A stretch of DNA of 64,000 bases from assembly GCA_003439945.1 (NCBI GenBank), contig QVRM01002491.1:62001-126000 (forward strand). The letters are read 5' to 3'. A program made the translations under genes and the position numbers. The notes below the pieces were generated by a model. It saw only the letters and a program-made list of their open reading frames with translations, was not told the DNA's origin and ran no database searches. The stretch's first letter is position 1, and each line of letters begins with the position of its first letter. The DNA is from Dermanyssus gallinae. Taxonomy: Eukaryota; Arthropoda; Arachnida; Mesostigmata; Dermanyssidae. Below, piece after piece: positions 1 to 12,301 of this stretch.

Positions 1-9
1 AGGTAAGCT

Positions 10-12
<3 letters not shown>

Positions 13-44
<32 letters not shown>
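13..44. repeat. (TA)n microsatellite
   Basis: An uninterrupted alternating TA tract of about 32 bp at the left edge. It is the first of more than twenty TA arrays in the window and has no visible associated element. Confidence 0.95.
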
Positions 45-45
<1 letters not shown>

Positions 46-1564
46 CCATCAAAGTTATTCGGCACTGATTTTTTACCTAATGAGCGACCAATACACTGCG
101 GCAGCGTGATATATCGGTGATAAATTCCGTGCAACCGAGTCGGTGAGCCCGTGAATGTGTTGTCTGTGAATGTAAATAATCGAGTGCATTGAACAGCGAT
201 GATAACACTTGATAGACCCGAACAACATAGAAAACGGGCGTTTGGCAACGATCATTATATATATAAGCCATTATTTCCTGTTGTGTTTTCCAGAAAGTAC
301 AAATCATGTTTAAAATATGAAAGTTATATTCAATAAAGGGAACCTATATATAAATCGATTTCCGTTTAGATTTCGTTAGACGCTCCGAGGACGGCGGTTA
401 TCTCGTGGTTCGCTCATGGGTGGCCTTTGTTGTTCTGTTGCTATGACTATTATGTCTATGACTGACGCAATGTGTGTGACTGTTGTGGTTGTGGTCGATT
501 TTGTTGTTTTATCTGTTATTGTGATCGATGCTGTCGCCTATGTTATTACTTTACTAACTATTGCTGTTTCTACTGAATTGGCTGTTATTTTCATATTTTG
601 TGTTATCGTCGATTTTGTGTTATATTTGTTGTTATTATTATTTTTGTTGTTTCGGCCGTTATTGGTGTTGTTGCCGCTGGCGTAACTACCAGGGTTGTCG
701 ATAACGCCGGCCCAGCAGTACAGCAACAACGACAACAACAATAACAAGAGCTGCTAGAGCAACATTACTAATATTAAAACCATGATTTGCACTATCTACA
801 ATCGGTATCGTTTCTATTGGACTATACAGTTTTTTGTTGTTGTTGTTGTTGTCATTATTGCTACTTCTGCTGCTATGGCACACCACAGAGAGCCGACAGA
901 ATTCGGTAGCATTTGCTTCCTCTACGCAGTTCTATCGGCCGGTAGTGACTAAACTGAACTGAACTGGACCGAATCGAAACAAACCGAGAGCCGAACAACC
1001 GAGCAGCAAACACCACCACCATTATGATGATGATAATGGTGATACACGTAGATAGCTAGTGGTCAGCTGGACAGCAGCTAGAATAGACACATATCGATAC
1101 AGGGCATACTAGCTTTCTTCTGCCCGTCAAAACGATCAATGCAAGTCGTAGTAGGTTTCGGCAGCGGCATCAGCAGCAGCAGCCCCACCACCAACATCCA
1201 GCCGAGACAGCCTTGAACATCCGACGACAGTTGGGGCAGACAGGCAGGCTATTGAGAAGTCGGCACACAAGAGGAATAACGACGTCCAACAGACGAGGAG
1301 CCGTCTGGCCAGTCTTCCAGTCATTAGAGAGCGCCGGACAGACGAATCAATCTGGATCGGTGGCTGGATTTCGCGAATCTTGTCACCACATCAACGGCCA
1401 GGAGCGGCCATCGAGCGACAACAAACAACGACAGCAATTAACAACAACAACAACTATTATTACTACGTTTTTTCAATATTAGAATTTTATTGATATAACC
1501 ACTTCCAGTGGTACACTTTCGTTTTACATCACTAAAAAAAGGACATTCCTCTTCCTGTACTCCT
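45..1564. other. Trinucleotide-rich non-coding block
   Basis: This stretch has GTT/TTG-rich DNA at about 480-680 and 830-860, CAA-rich DNA at 715-750 and 1420-1460, and CAG runs near 1165-1185. Open frames of 60-90 codons here are made of V/L/I or N/T/Q runs from the repeats, so I do not call them genes. I see no splice-flanked exon or transposon end. Confidence 0.6.
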
Positions 1565-1567
1565 TTA

Positions 1568-1755
1568 TACTTTTCCTTGGTCGGTGCTAGCTGTGGACGA
1601 CGCCCCTTGCCGTCGGCTCGCGGCCTCCCGTACTCGCTCCAGTTCGTTCTTCAGCCTCATTACGCCTTCCACCAGGACCATCCCCTGGCTCCATTTCTCC
1701 TCGGTTTTGAGCATAACGTCGACCAGGTTGGCTACCGTCATGTCCGGTGCCGCCA
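1568..1755 (-). CDS. Possible internal coding exon, unknown protein
   Basis: On the minus strand, about 60 codons are open with a G/C-biased third position and few repeat-derived residues, unlike the surrounding DNA. The predicted peptide is charged and probably helical, with the core VANLVDVMLKTEEKW followed by a stretch rich in L, E, R and K that could form a short coiled coil. There is no ATG at the start; the frame opens just after a weak AG acceptor-like site (ggcag) and closes near a weak GT (gtataa). This is what an internal exon would look like, but the splice sites are poor. No family recognised. The opposite strand and other frames are also open, so chance is a real alternative. Confidence 0.3.
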
Positions 1756-1799
1756 CTGCCTACTACTTCTACTACGAGAGCTTCTGTTAGAGGACTAAC

Positions 1800-4786
1800 T
1801 GGAAAATGCGGTTGCACACACGCTCATCGCGGCGAGGTTGGAGTTCCCTGCAAACGTGGGCCGATAGTGTGGGGCTCCGAGTCAGTAAAAACCACTCGTG
1901 TCCCGTTCCCAACGACTGCTTTCGCATCACATCAGACAGTCAGGGAGGGGGCGAATTCACTAGTTCTGACGGGTGTGTTCCCCGGGAGCCACAGCGAGAA
2001 AAAGGGCGCTTTAAAGACTATGGCTTCGAGGACTTCAGATGTGATGTTCCAGTGTAAACGCATGTTTATCAAGAACGAAAACTACTACTACGATAACACC
2101 AGCAGCAGCAGCAACAATAACGGCAACCGTGGTAGCGACAATGTTACCCTAATTGCTCCAGTATATGATGCGGCTAGAAGTCTCCAGAGAAGCGGCTGTT
2201 CAAGTGATTTATTTCAATTTGTTTGACGTCACCGTCCGACGTTGTTTGTCGTCTTCTGTCAAGTTGTCACAACTTGTAACTTAATAATACTCGATGACGC
2301 TGCAGGTGGTGCTGTAAAAGCGATTAGCAGGACCAAAACAGCGGGGCTAATGGTGATGGAATGAAAACTGTAATGACAACCATGGTGGCGACGTCAAAAG
2401 CGACGTTGACGTATTCATCGAAAAGAGCATCCAGCCTCCGTGGCCATAATTATCTACTGGTCGAAGTGTTATCCAGTCGCGGCGGTGATGTGACACAGTG
2501 ACCTATACACAGTGGCAAGCTATATACTACGAGATCACAAAAAAAGTTTAAGTTCGTCTTGAATCATTTTTATTCTGATTGAGTTCGATCGATTGACCGA
2601 TCGATACGCATGACCGGCAACCGGTTTTATTCAGACCTGACGCAATGCCTAATGTTAGAATATGCAATGGAAAAATAAAGCTATAATACTTATTATTTCT
2701 ATTATTATTGGTCTTTAGATGATAAAATATGTAATTTAAATGATGCTGGTAAATTACTCTCACGATGAATGCGAACACGGTTCGTGTCAACATAATGTGA
2801 GTATGTGTCGATACACTAAACAATCTAATGGCGATGTGTTAGCTGGAAAGTTTTAGCGGCTGTTTAAAAGAAATAAGATACGTCCGTCGAACGACCAACA
2901 AAACAGCGCACGTAATTAGACAGGTATGCAGTCGATTAGCTAGACAAATATATACCTAAATAGTATGTAGCTCACATGAATTGATTTAGAAGTCCTAAAT
3001 ATCATTTTGCAATGCTTCACAGAGAAGTTAAGTTAGTGATATGTGTATACACACAATAAATTCAATGCGTCGGTAAAGACAAAGCTAGTTTCATTTCAAG
3101 AAATACGACACGTGATCTGAATAACACTGCTTTGGTTGAATACACGTGTTCCTCGTTTGATTATTTATTATTGTTGTCTATGTTTCATATCGCTGTGTTG
3201 CTATCATTGTTTTCATTCTCGCAGCATATGTTTTTGTTGTAACTCCGTCTCGTAATGTCGTCGGCTGACCGGTGGGTATTGCCTTGGTAGGTATGTGTAA
3301 CCTTACTCGTTATTCCATGGTTGTTCATAACCGCCATTTAGGTTGTAGTTTTGGTAATAGCAGTTGTTGTTGCTGTTGTTGCTGCTGCTGCCGCATTTGC
3401 TATTCTGGTCATCATCGTCACTCATCGTAAATGTACGAGTACATTGCCATGTAGTAGATTGCTATAACTGCGTTTGCTGGGCTGGGCTGTCGGACGCTGC
3501 TGGTCGTCCATGCGCGCGCGCAACTACGAAGATGATCATGACGATCTCTTTGTTACGTTTTATCTCTATGGCGGGTCTCTACATTTCGCTATATCTCTCC
3601 CTTCCCTCCATCTCTCTCTTCGCCCCCCATCTCTCTCTTCCATCTCTCGGCATCGCATAAAATTGACGGTGACCGCCAGCAGAACAGCCAATTCGTACAG
3701 TGACATGAGCCGCAACTTCGAGTCTTTCATTCAGTTCCCACATTAGCCCAGTGAGATGGGAATGCATTTATCGCATAACGCACCTAACTTCCATCCATTT
3801 CAATCGCTGCGCGTCTTTAGGCGAAGCACACAAATTGCCACAAATGTAGCTCGTCCGTACAGACAGAACGTCGAACCCGTCCTCCTTCTTCTTGTTGTTG
3901 TCGCGTTTGCTCGAATGCTTCGAAGACCGGAGAGAAACTCGACTCGAGAGGACGACCGAATGAATCGCGCAACAAAACTCTCTCGTCTCGTGTTTTATTA
4001 TCATTATGATGGTGATGGTGGTTGTTGTGGTCGAAGCGTTTATTTGAGCGTGCGAGTGGTCGCTTCCTAAGCGAACGAGCAATGGGGCGTTATTGCTTCT
4101 TCGGCAAAAGTCCAATGGCGACAGGCAGCCGCATTGAAGGACTGCTGCCACTAGACAACAATTTAGAATCAACGTTTGTGATATGAACCTGTAAGCGTTT
4201 GACCCCCCCCCCCCCCTCTCAGCCCTCAGCTTCTGCGATTTCGTTCGCCGTTATCACGGTTGCCCTGATAACGTTGCTGTTACCCGTATAAGATATATAC
4301 GCAAGGATAACTAGAGGTTACAACAGAGGAAGTGTAAGAGCTGCCGCTCTGCCATTACGAAGCTTTTTAGCTTGCTGCTGTTGCTGATGTTGTTGCTGAT
4401 TTGCTGTTATCACACACAACAACCGTTATGTGTCTTTAACACGGGCTATGGCGTAAGCGCACCAACGTATACATTTGCCGTATAGCACTAAGCCGGAAGC
4501 TAACCCGGACGGAAAATTCTCGACTCGTTTTTGCTGAACTGATCACCGTCGAATGCGTTTGTTTCGTGCGGTTTCGCTATTCTCGTATCGATTGCCGCGT
4601 ATCTCCGCCTGTGGTTACCTGGTTAGCTGACGGACGAACAGAGGATGAGTTTCTAACGCCATAGAAGCTTACCAACGATGGAGAACTATCCCGAATGATT
4701 AAAAATGTCTGTGAGTCCGCCACGCCAATATCCGGCAGCGACTGAGACATTTTTTGTTTAATAGGCAGGTTTTTGCCACAGTTTTT
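1800..4786. other. No gene seen; simple-repeat DNA
   Basis: A 159-codon plus-strand frame covers 1747-2226. It overlaps the possible minus-strand exon, has no good start context or splice site, and ends in Asn/Ser runs, so I do not call it. CAG/AAC repeats lie at 2100-2130, GTT/CTG repeats at 3364-3395 and a poly-C run of about 14 at 4203. About 2.5-3.3 kb is ordinary AT-rich DNA. Confidence 0.55.
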
Positions 4787-4837
4787 GTACGTGGGACATT
4801 TACACGCCACGTACGTGGCGTGTAAATGCCCACGTAC
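4787..4837. repeat. 51-bp near-perfect palindrome
   Basis: Positions 4797-4828 are a perfect 32-bp palindrome with no spacer (left half catttacacgccacgt). It extends on both sides to gtacgtggg / cccacgtac, with one unpaired base, for 51 bp in all. It could extrude as a cruciform, or be a dimeric site for a transcription factor (it contains CACGTACGTG). I see no transposon ends around it. Confidence 0.9.
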
Positions 4838-5844
4838 ACCCGCTCCCAAGCGAAACGAAACCCACCAATACAGTCGTCAGAATGTTCCAATAGACAACAT
4901 GACAAGACAACGACACCTTGATGAGGTGACTTTCAGTAATCGGGCTGTCCCCAGTCAGTTCGTCTGCCTACTCTGAAATCAAACGCATTGATATACAATG
5001 ATGCCGTACGAACGCGTGCACAGGTGTGAACTTCGTCAATCGTGGATACAGTAGATGGTTACCAAGGTCGCGGACATAACGATCTTCCCGGCGGGTGCTG
5101 CTTCAGCATTAAGCGGCGGCGCTGCGCCGGTTTGCGCAATCTGTCCTAAGTCGCCGTCGCCGTGCTTGCGTACGTTTTTTATCGTCGCTTCTCTGCTGGA
5201 TCGCGCATAAAAAATCACCGTTTTCGCTTCAACTACGCTAATCAACACGAGAGGAATTAACAGACAGAGGAACCCACGGTCCACCACAAAATAAATGTAG
5301 ATTACGAGATACACATGCAAATATTTACACTGCAAAGGAATTCGATCAGTTGTACCTTCATCATAATAACTATTATCGGCATTGTCGTCGTCGCTGTCAT
5401 CATTATTTTTGCCGCCGTTTATTTGTTAGTGTTGCTGCGTCCTGAACGTCTACTCGGCTACAGCCCACGTTGTGTCCTGTTTATACGACACATAGGTAAT
5501 AAAAAAGACGTGCAGCCAAAATATTTAGCACCATTAGAGATACGGTCGCAGATACTTGCGAAGAGCCCCTCGTTGTTATCTCTATCGGCTTAGCGTGCTT
5601 CGTTCGGCGGTTTGGCCGTGTTGGGAGCGTCGAATCGATATTGTATATGCGGCCTCAATTAGCCTCCATTGGAAGTCAAATAGGACCCACTGCTGCGCTA
5701 CTGATAGGCTACTGATGGCGACGGCGTACATCATAGAGACAACGGTCACAACAATTGCGGAACGTTGTATCGCAGGTATTGAAGAAAGCTGAACTAAATC
5801 AAGGTCTTTTGGCCCATGCCACCCACAGCGAAATATCTGGTATT
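4838..5844. other. No gene supported
   Basis: A minus-strand frame at 5036-5335 contains a hydrophobic stretch ending VEA-KT that resembles a signal peptide. It has no ATG upstream of that stretch, so it is not called. A plus-strand frame at 5315-5593 is mostly I/V from ATT and GTC repeats. Confidence 0.5.
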
Positions 5845-5944
5845 AACAAGATTGACAAGTCAAGATTGATTCTAACTTTGACAAGATTGATTCTAACAAG
5901 ACTGACAAGTCAAGAGTCAAAGACAAGATTGATTCTAACTTTAT
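5845..5944 (+). repeat. Short degenerate minisatellite
   Basis: Three copies of caagattgattctaac alternate with shorter gacaagtcaaga variants over about 100 bp. It looks like local slippage of a unit of roughly 16-25 bp. No coding meaning is visible. Confidence 0.8.
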
Positions 5945-7209
5945 ATAACAAAAAAGTATTGTCTTAATAAGAGACGAGAAGATAAACGTAAGCAACATAA
6001 ATGTTGTCTCAACTTCTGCTGGGAAGCCTGTTTCCTCTGTTTCGCGGTAATTAGGCGTATCTGCAGATGAATTCAAAGGCCTCGGTATGTGAACGAACTC
6101 ATAAATCGGACACCCCTCTATAAATATCTTGCCTGCAAATGATCAAATGGCCACCGTTCGCTCCAGCCCTCAGTCTTAGGGCGATGTGCTTATGCATGTG
6201 ATAATTGTGCGCACTAAACTCGAGCAACTATGATGCCATCGGCATATGGGTTTATAGATTATTTCAAATGGTGAGCTGTTAGCAGCAAGTAATGTCAAAT
6301 AAATCAAATAGTTAAAAGATAGCCTACTCCGTGGCTGTCGCGTCGTTGACAAGCTTGACCTGGTGGGCCCTTGCTGCCAGATGGGATTGCGAAAACACTA
6401 GTCGGCCGTATTTTCAACCTGTTAAGTCAAAGAGTTTGCCACAGGCAGCCTACCCCAATTGAAGGCCCACTGCGATCTATTTCTCCTTAGATCTTGCTTT
6501 CCAGCCACGAGGTAAACACGCCTAGTTAGAGGTTGCAACCTATCCTCATCGCCTAAACTTTTATAGCCGTTTAATGATCTTAGCTTAGGCACTTTAGAGG
6601 AGATACGGAACCTTCAACTTACCGCTGTGACAAGGGGTCAGGTAATGCCTCCGGTCTGGCAGGATCCGCAATATATATATATATATATGTTAAACGCTAG
6701 ACACTCACTCAAAATAGGGTCGGTTGTCTCCCGACATAACTTTCCGATTGACGTAGCACTATTTTGTAGCAACTGGTCAACAAAAACCCACGCATCATCA
6801 AAGGAGGTCTCAGGAATGTACGTTTACGTTTTTCGGCTCGTTAAGCATGCATTGTATACACCGGATGCAGCACCCGACACTTCAGCTTCTCTACAGTTAT
6901 TATAATTAATTTTGTTTGACGCAGTCATCAAATAAATGTGTAAGAAAACCTAATCAGGTCTTTACATCTTGGGTCGCTTACCGCTGGACAAAGTACAATC
7001 CAGAACGTTATCATGGAGGTTATATCTCCGTATAGGTTGGTGGGCACACATTGACGTGGTCTATACTGCCACCATGTGCTCGAAACTTTGTCCATCTCCA
7101 AGGTGTCTTTGGAAAATCACGATTTTTGCCGAAGCACTTTATTCATTGTTTTGTCTTTGTTAATCGGCGTGAAAATGATTTTTCCCGCTCTTAGTGTCGA
7201 TAAGTAAGG
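5945..7209. other. AT-rich unique DNA, no gene seen
   Basis: This contains a short (TA)n at about 6670-6688 and open frames under 95 codons with no coding texture. A short shared string (gccagat, then gcgaaaacact, then agtcgg) near 6375-6400 and again near 7845-7875 hints at an old dispersed repeat, but it is too short to define. Confidence 0.5.
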
Positions 7210-7557
7210 ACACGGATGATGTTAAAGCTCAATGGCTCTGTCTCATAAGAAGCACTTCCAGGACCTTCTGGTCGACGTGAGGGATTCGGTTGACCGCGCC
7301 CGCTTGGTAGCGGTCTCACCTCTTGCCGCAGAGGTCTGGCTACGGACCCTATCGTTCGGGGTCCTTGGCACCTTGTTAGGCAACGCGATCACAGAAATTT
7401 GTGTAGGCATTGGAGGTCGTCTCGATGTGCCGGTAGTTGATTCATCGAAAAACTCGAGCCTAGATAGACACTAGCAGCGGGACGGGCTGACGCTTCTGCC
7501 CTTCGAGAACGGCAAGCCTTTAGTATGCGCCGACCGATGCACTAAAAAACTCTAGAA
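7210..7557 (+). pseudogene. Fragment of a non-LTR retrotransposon (RLE type), third copy
   Basis: The plus frame from 7232 aligns by eye with the C-terminal part of the larger element at 53.1-54.4 kb. Here VWLRTLSFGVLGTLLGNA matches VWLHALSSAPVGTLLDDE there, followed by a matching VG-x-RL block. After a TAG at about 7472 the same frame continues with RDGLTLLPFENGKPLV, matching the endonuclease signature RPDGMTLTPFERGKMLV of that copy. The Cys-His zinc knuckle that should lie between these blocks (about 60 residues) is missing, so there has been an internal deletion. The tryptophan before the catalytic Asp has become Cys and the frame closes soon after. It is a dead fragment with no visible RT part. 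It belongs to the same broad family, but the residue differences suggest a different subfamily or an old copy. Confidence 0.75.
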
Positions 7558-7774
7558 GTACAGCATTTTGAAAAAGTTATTTTTATTTCATGTCCATCCT
7601 CCGTGCCCTGCGGGAATGGAATTCACCGCAAGACATATCTTTAATGCACCGAGAGCCGGACACGTTGAGATATTTAGGGTTTCCCCAACAGTTGCCGCGA
7701 CAGCTTGGTCGCTGACTCTCAACGGTATGGTTTATCATCAATTCTCGCATCGCTCATAGAAAATTTTATCAACA
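7558..7774. other. No gene seen
   Basis: Unique sequence between the retroelement fragment and the tRNA-like segment. The open frame at 7568-7759 has no coding texture that I trust. Confidence 0.4.
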
Positions 7775-7845
7775 ACAAGGATCGAACCGGCGACAACCAG
7801 TAAATAACAACCATGACTACTGCTGTAGCCCCTTGGACCACGTTG
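7775..7845 (-). ncRNA. tRNA-like segment (pol III boxes), probably SINE or tRNA relic
   Basis: On the minus strand there is an A-box-like tggtccaagggg (7829-7840) and a good B-box ggttcgatcc (7779-7788), about 52 bases apart, slightly longer than in most tRNAs. CAAC/GTTG could form part of an acceptor stem, but I cannot fold a full cloverleaf. The likeliest reading is the head of a tRNA-derived SINE or a decayed tRNA copy. Confidence 0.35.
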
Positions 7846-8114
7846 CCAGATCGCGAAAACACTCCATAGTCGGTAACCACACTTCCCGCTTTGACATGTC
7901 GCCGAAATTTTGCAACAGGCTGAAATCCGTTTACACTTACACTTAGTGCTCAGCTACCGGTTTTACCCTCGTTGATTCGAAACGATGGGAGGCTCCAATT
8001 CTCTTACGACAATATTACTATCCAAGCCTGGATTTCAGCTGGAAGTGTGTGCTCTGGTCAGAGACGCGCTGGCACCTTTCTACGACACAACCATTGATAT
8101 TCGAATGCCGCAAT

Positions 8115-8117
<3 letters not shown>

Positions 8118-8165
<48 letters not shown>
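8118..8165. repeat. (TA)n microsatellite
   Basis: An uninterrupted TA array of about 48 bp. Confidence 0.95.
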
Positions 8166-8168
<3 letters not shown>

Positions 8169-9740
8169 AGAGAGAGACCAGGATAATGCTAACAGCCACA
8201 TAAAAAAAATACGCTAATAAGAAGATATTAGCGGTACTTCTTCCGCGTCCATCTGAGAGACTGGGGCAAGTTCGTCTTGTGGTAAAATCATAGCACGGAA
8301 TCTAAGAATTTAAGTGTAGTGAGTGCCCTAACCATCCATCATAAAGTAAATAATAATACATCCATACGCGGTCTCGAGGGATACACTTCTAATGTGGCAA
8401 TACTCTCTATGGACTGCAGGTACGCGGTAAATTTGTATGAACAAAGTTAGCGCATCATATTGACTTCATGTGACATTATATTCCAGCCTTTTCTAACAGA
8501 TATTTTAAATCATGTGTCCTTCCAGGTAAGCCGCGAAGTGTAACCCCCCCCCCCCCGTCCCGAAGGCCAATGAACAAAACTTGTGCGGGTAGCTAATTTT
8601 TCGGTTTTTCCTGTACATGTTAGCCTCTCAATCTGGAAGCGTACCTTGCCTCCGTACAACAATCTTTGAGTCGGTTATTGGTGTCCTCAACAAGCGACCA
8701 TGCCCAAAGAAGGTCAGAGGAAGTCTATCAGGTATTTTCTGATTGCCTCGGGATTGACCTGCGGTTCTAGCAATCTAAAGGAAAGCCAGCAGATCATGTG
8801 TCATTTAGAGCGGAGTGACGTATTCGCCGCCCCGTACTCAGAGTCCCATGAAACAGACGAACGACATACTCAATGCCCAGTTTTAGCCGTGCGATACTGC
8901 ATGTTGTCTGTTCGCCTAAAAGCGTCTAATTCGTGAACGAGGTATGACCTGTTTAACGGACCGGTCGAACACGATAGCCTTAGACCTTAGCCCTTGAGGT
9001 AATGAGACTATTTATAGGGTCCGTCTTACGAAGCAATGCTGAAATAGTCGAAGATAGACAAAGTTGCTAATGGTCGAGTATTGCCATCTATTTATGGGGC
9101 TTTGGCTGAACAGCGTCAGGTCGCAGTTCTAGTAGACAAGTCGCTACCAGCATATAAAATGTGAAACGAAGATATCTGAGAGAAAAAAAGAACGACACAC
9201 AGAAATATGGGTAGGTGGAAAAACAGAAAAAAAGACTAAGATAAATCAGTTCCAAATTATTTTAGTTGCTGAGTGTCATACCCGATTGAAAGGGGGCAAG
9301 AGGCGGTAATGCATTCGGTTGGTTCGTCGGACGTGCTATCTCAGCTCACGCAAGTCACATCTGATTATGTGGGGCACGCGGGAAAGCATTTAGCTGTTAA
9401 CGCATAGGGGCATATAAAAACCGACAACGTATTTAGATCGTATTGCTTCTTGCACGCGTCGATTGGTGCTCGATTAAGTTGACACATTGTTTTCTTCAAA
9501 TCCTACAAAACGGGGAATCAACGCCGGTTAGTTTGCTCTGACCCAGAAAGAAGCAGCCACGTTTAATGAAGGCCGGGCCTAAAAGGCGACGATGGCTCGA
9601 CGAATGGGTGAAAGCCAAGCTGCTGTCCTCCTAATCGTCCACGCAGACATCGATATATATCGAAGCGAAGATCGAAGTGCATGTGGGGAGCTGAAAAAGT
9701 TCGTCATTGGATATCGCGACACTAGTAACCACTTGAATAT
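8166..9740. other. Unique AT-moderate DNA, no gene seen
   Basis: This holds a poly-C run of about 12 near 8545 and open frames shorter than 80 codons without motifs. A (CT)n tract begins at about 9755. I looked for RT or transposase motifs in both directions and recognised none. Confidence 0.5.
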
Positions 9741-12301
9741 AGGACAGCTGTATTTCTCTCTCTCTCTCTAAAGCTCTCTTCCTCTCATACCGTTTTACCT
9801 ATTTTTCCACAATGCAATGACCACGATGACCGCGGCGGCGGCAGCAATAACAACAAAAAACGGGCAGAAAAACCATTAGGCGATGAAGAGGTAATTAGAG
9901 AATGAATGCAGGCGAATCAAGAGCGCATCGATCCGCTATCGGCTATGTTAAACAACCGACGCGCTGCTGAAATTGTGGCCCGCGTTGGTGACGGCGCCAG
10001 AACCGACGAGAGGAAGGAGCTGCCTGTCGAACGCTCGCTGCAGTGCATAACACGTCCTGCGCTATAGACACCGTGGCACGAGTGGTAGTAGTCGTAGTAG
10101 TAAAAGTAGCCAGGCCTTCGATGAAATATGAACTTGAGACTCGGTTAATCCTCATTGAATCTGAACGCGTACAAATGGTCGTCGTAATCATCATCATCAT
10201 TGGCGTCGTCGTCTTCGAATCGTAGAATCGTAACGTTGTTGCTGTAGTCGGTCAATAATCGACCAGCGAACACGAATGCGCGAAGACGAGACTCGGCGAT
10301 ATCGCCATCGACAACGACGACGACAACAACGTTCACACGACAAGGACGGACAATTGCGCCCTCTGGCGGAATGCGATGCGAGCTGCACGAAATGATAATA
10401 ATGATGGTGATGACCATGGTGATGATGATGATGATCATAGATGATAGATGAGCTCAAGACGGCCGTTTGTCTAATTAACGACGACGATTTCACGGCCAAC
10501 GACAGGCTTTGACCGGTGGCAGTCCGCCACGCTGAAGTATGGCTTTCATGGCGCAGCTTGTCGCAATGAACAGACCACTACCGTCCCCGTTGTACAAAGC
10601 TCAAACAGCGGATTAATTCGATAGCGCTGTCAAAGCAACAGGTACTTATGCAGCAGCAGCAGCGGCGGCAGCCGTTAGCGGCCCAGCGCTCGGCGCTTGC
10701 TTCTCGCCAATAGGACCAACCTCACCCAGATCGATAGGAATCAATGGCCAGACGATAATTAAGGCTGTAGCTCTGCAAGCTAACCTGCGTCTACGTTGCT
10801 GTAAACATGCAAACGTGATGGAACTAGAGAACTGTGTCATAATGTCATCATCATCGTTATCATTATTGTTGTTGTTGCTATTGTTGTCGTCGTCGTCGTC
10901 TTTGTTTTTGTTGTTGGTGTTATGGTTGTTGTTCGATCACAATAGACAGTCAATATCACGGACGTGTTACTTATTAGTCGAAATGGATGTGAGTCAATAT
11001 GGGCGGCAATTCATCATATTGGACGAGTTCACACAGTGAACACGGGATGGCACAACATTGATGACTTGTTTTTATTACGAGCTTGTCCCAGTTTATGTAA
11101 TACGGCTACCTCATGATGGTCATCCGCATTCTCACCACTGCCGTGGTGATAATACTATAGTTTGAGGAGATTTTCTATTAGCTACAAACCTGCCGAACTG
11201 ACATGAATCTGTAAACCATTTTATATGCTTATGATCTTGGCCGACGTACACGTACAACTAAAATAAACCATCATCAGCATTATTACAATAATCACCATAT
11301 TCATCTACGGTAAGTTACAACAATAGCAATACCAAAATGATTACGAATCGGGGCTTAGGGTAGAATTGAGATTGCAATGTAAGAACTCTAAGTAGAAAAG
11401 GCACGATCGGACCGGAAACTCGACAAGCAATGCGTCCTACAGTATTCAAGCCTTACTTTAGCATTAGTCTCCGAGTGTTATGCAGTGACATTGAGCTGTA
11501 ATGTGAATTTAATTTGCAGTGAATTTGTGAAAAATTTTGTTTGATTTTTAAACAAATCTACGCCGGATCCCTGTGTGTAAGTCGATCCCAGCAATGGGGA
11601 GAGTGCGTAGAACTGAATCAAGCCGTCTTCTTCCCCTGCGGCTTCTGCTCCCTGCTTGTGTTCTTATAAGAAACCATTCAGTCAGTCAGGCGTCCTGAAA
11701 ATAGCATTACTTTGGAGACAATTCGAGATTTTTTTCAAATCTAAAGATGTACCAATTGTATGAAATATCGACCGAGTGCGAATGCAAGTTAAATAAAAGC
11801 AATATCAATGACGAAAGTGGTGTAGGAACGTTGTAGCACACTGTGTGTATAAATCAAATATGGGTTAATAAGCAATAAAGGCATTACTGTAGCGATAAAC
11901 CAGTAAGTTGTAAGTTGTAAGCAAAAGCGTCATAGTGGTTGGTCATTGACGCTGTTGGCTTTTCCCTTGCTTTATTTTTCATGTATGACTCCGGTTATTG
12001 GCCAGGTTCAATATCAATGTAGATGGCTAACTAGAAAGAGGTCGTGGAGACTGTATACGCGTATACAGGCTACGTATTCGGTTGGCTGCCGACTGCCCAA
12101 TGTCGGCAAAGATTTGGCTTGCTAGATGAATGATAAGTAAGTATGTCGACTCACCGGCGCGCTACTAATCGCCCTTTTAGTAATGCTTTACGTCTTTCTG
12201 TTTATATACACGCAAATATACATATATGTATATATATATATTTTTTAATCAATGATATACTTTATTGAGCACTGGCAACACTTGTACTGAGGGCATATAT
12301 A
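9741..12301. other. Trinucleotide block (9.8-10.9 kb) then AT-rich unique DNA
   Basis: CGTC/CATCAT and GTT runs dominate 10.1-10.9 kb. A plus frame starting ATG at 10,818 encodes Ser/Leu runs and reaches a GTGAGT at 10,989. It could be a signal-anchor first exon, but the hydrophobic part comes entirely from GTT/TCG repeats, so I leave it uncalled. From 11.0 to 12.3 kb I see nothing coding. Confidence 0.45.

Noticed and set aside
1747..2226. 159-codon plus-strand frame
   Set aside because: It overlaps a more coding-like minus frame, has a poor start context and ends in repeat-derived Asn/Ser. No family recognised.
5036..5335. Minus-strand frame with signal-peptide-like segment
   Set aside because: There is no ATG ahead of the hydrophobic stretch, and the only donor-like GT (accttg/gtaacc) is weak. 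Nothing else supports a gene.
10818..10994. Signal-anchor exon reaching gtgagt
   Set aside because: The whole hydrophobic part is a GTT/TCG microsatellite read as Leu/Ser. It is too likely to be chance.
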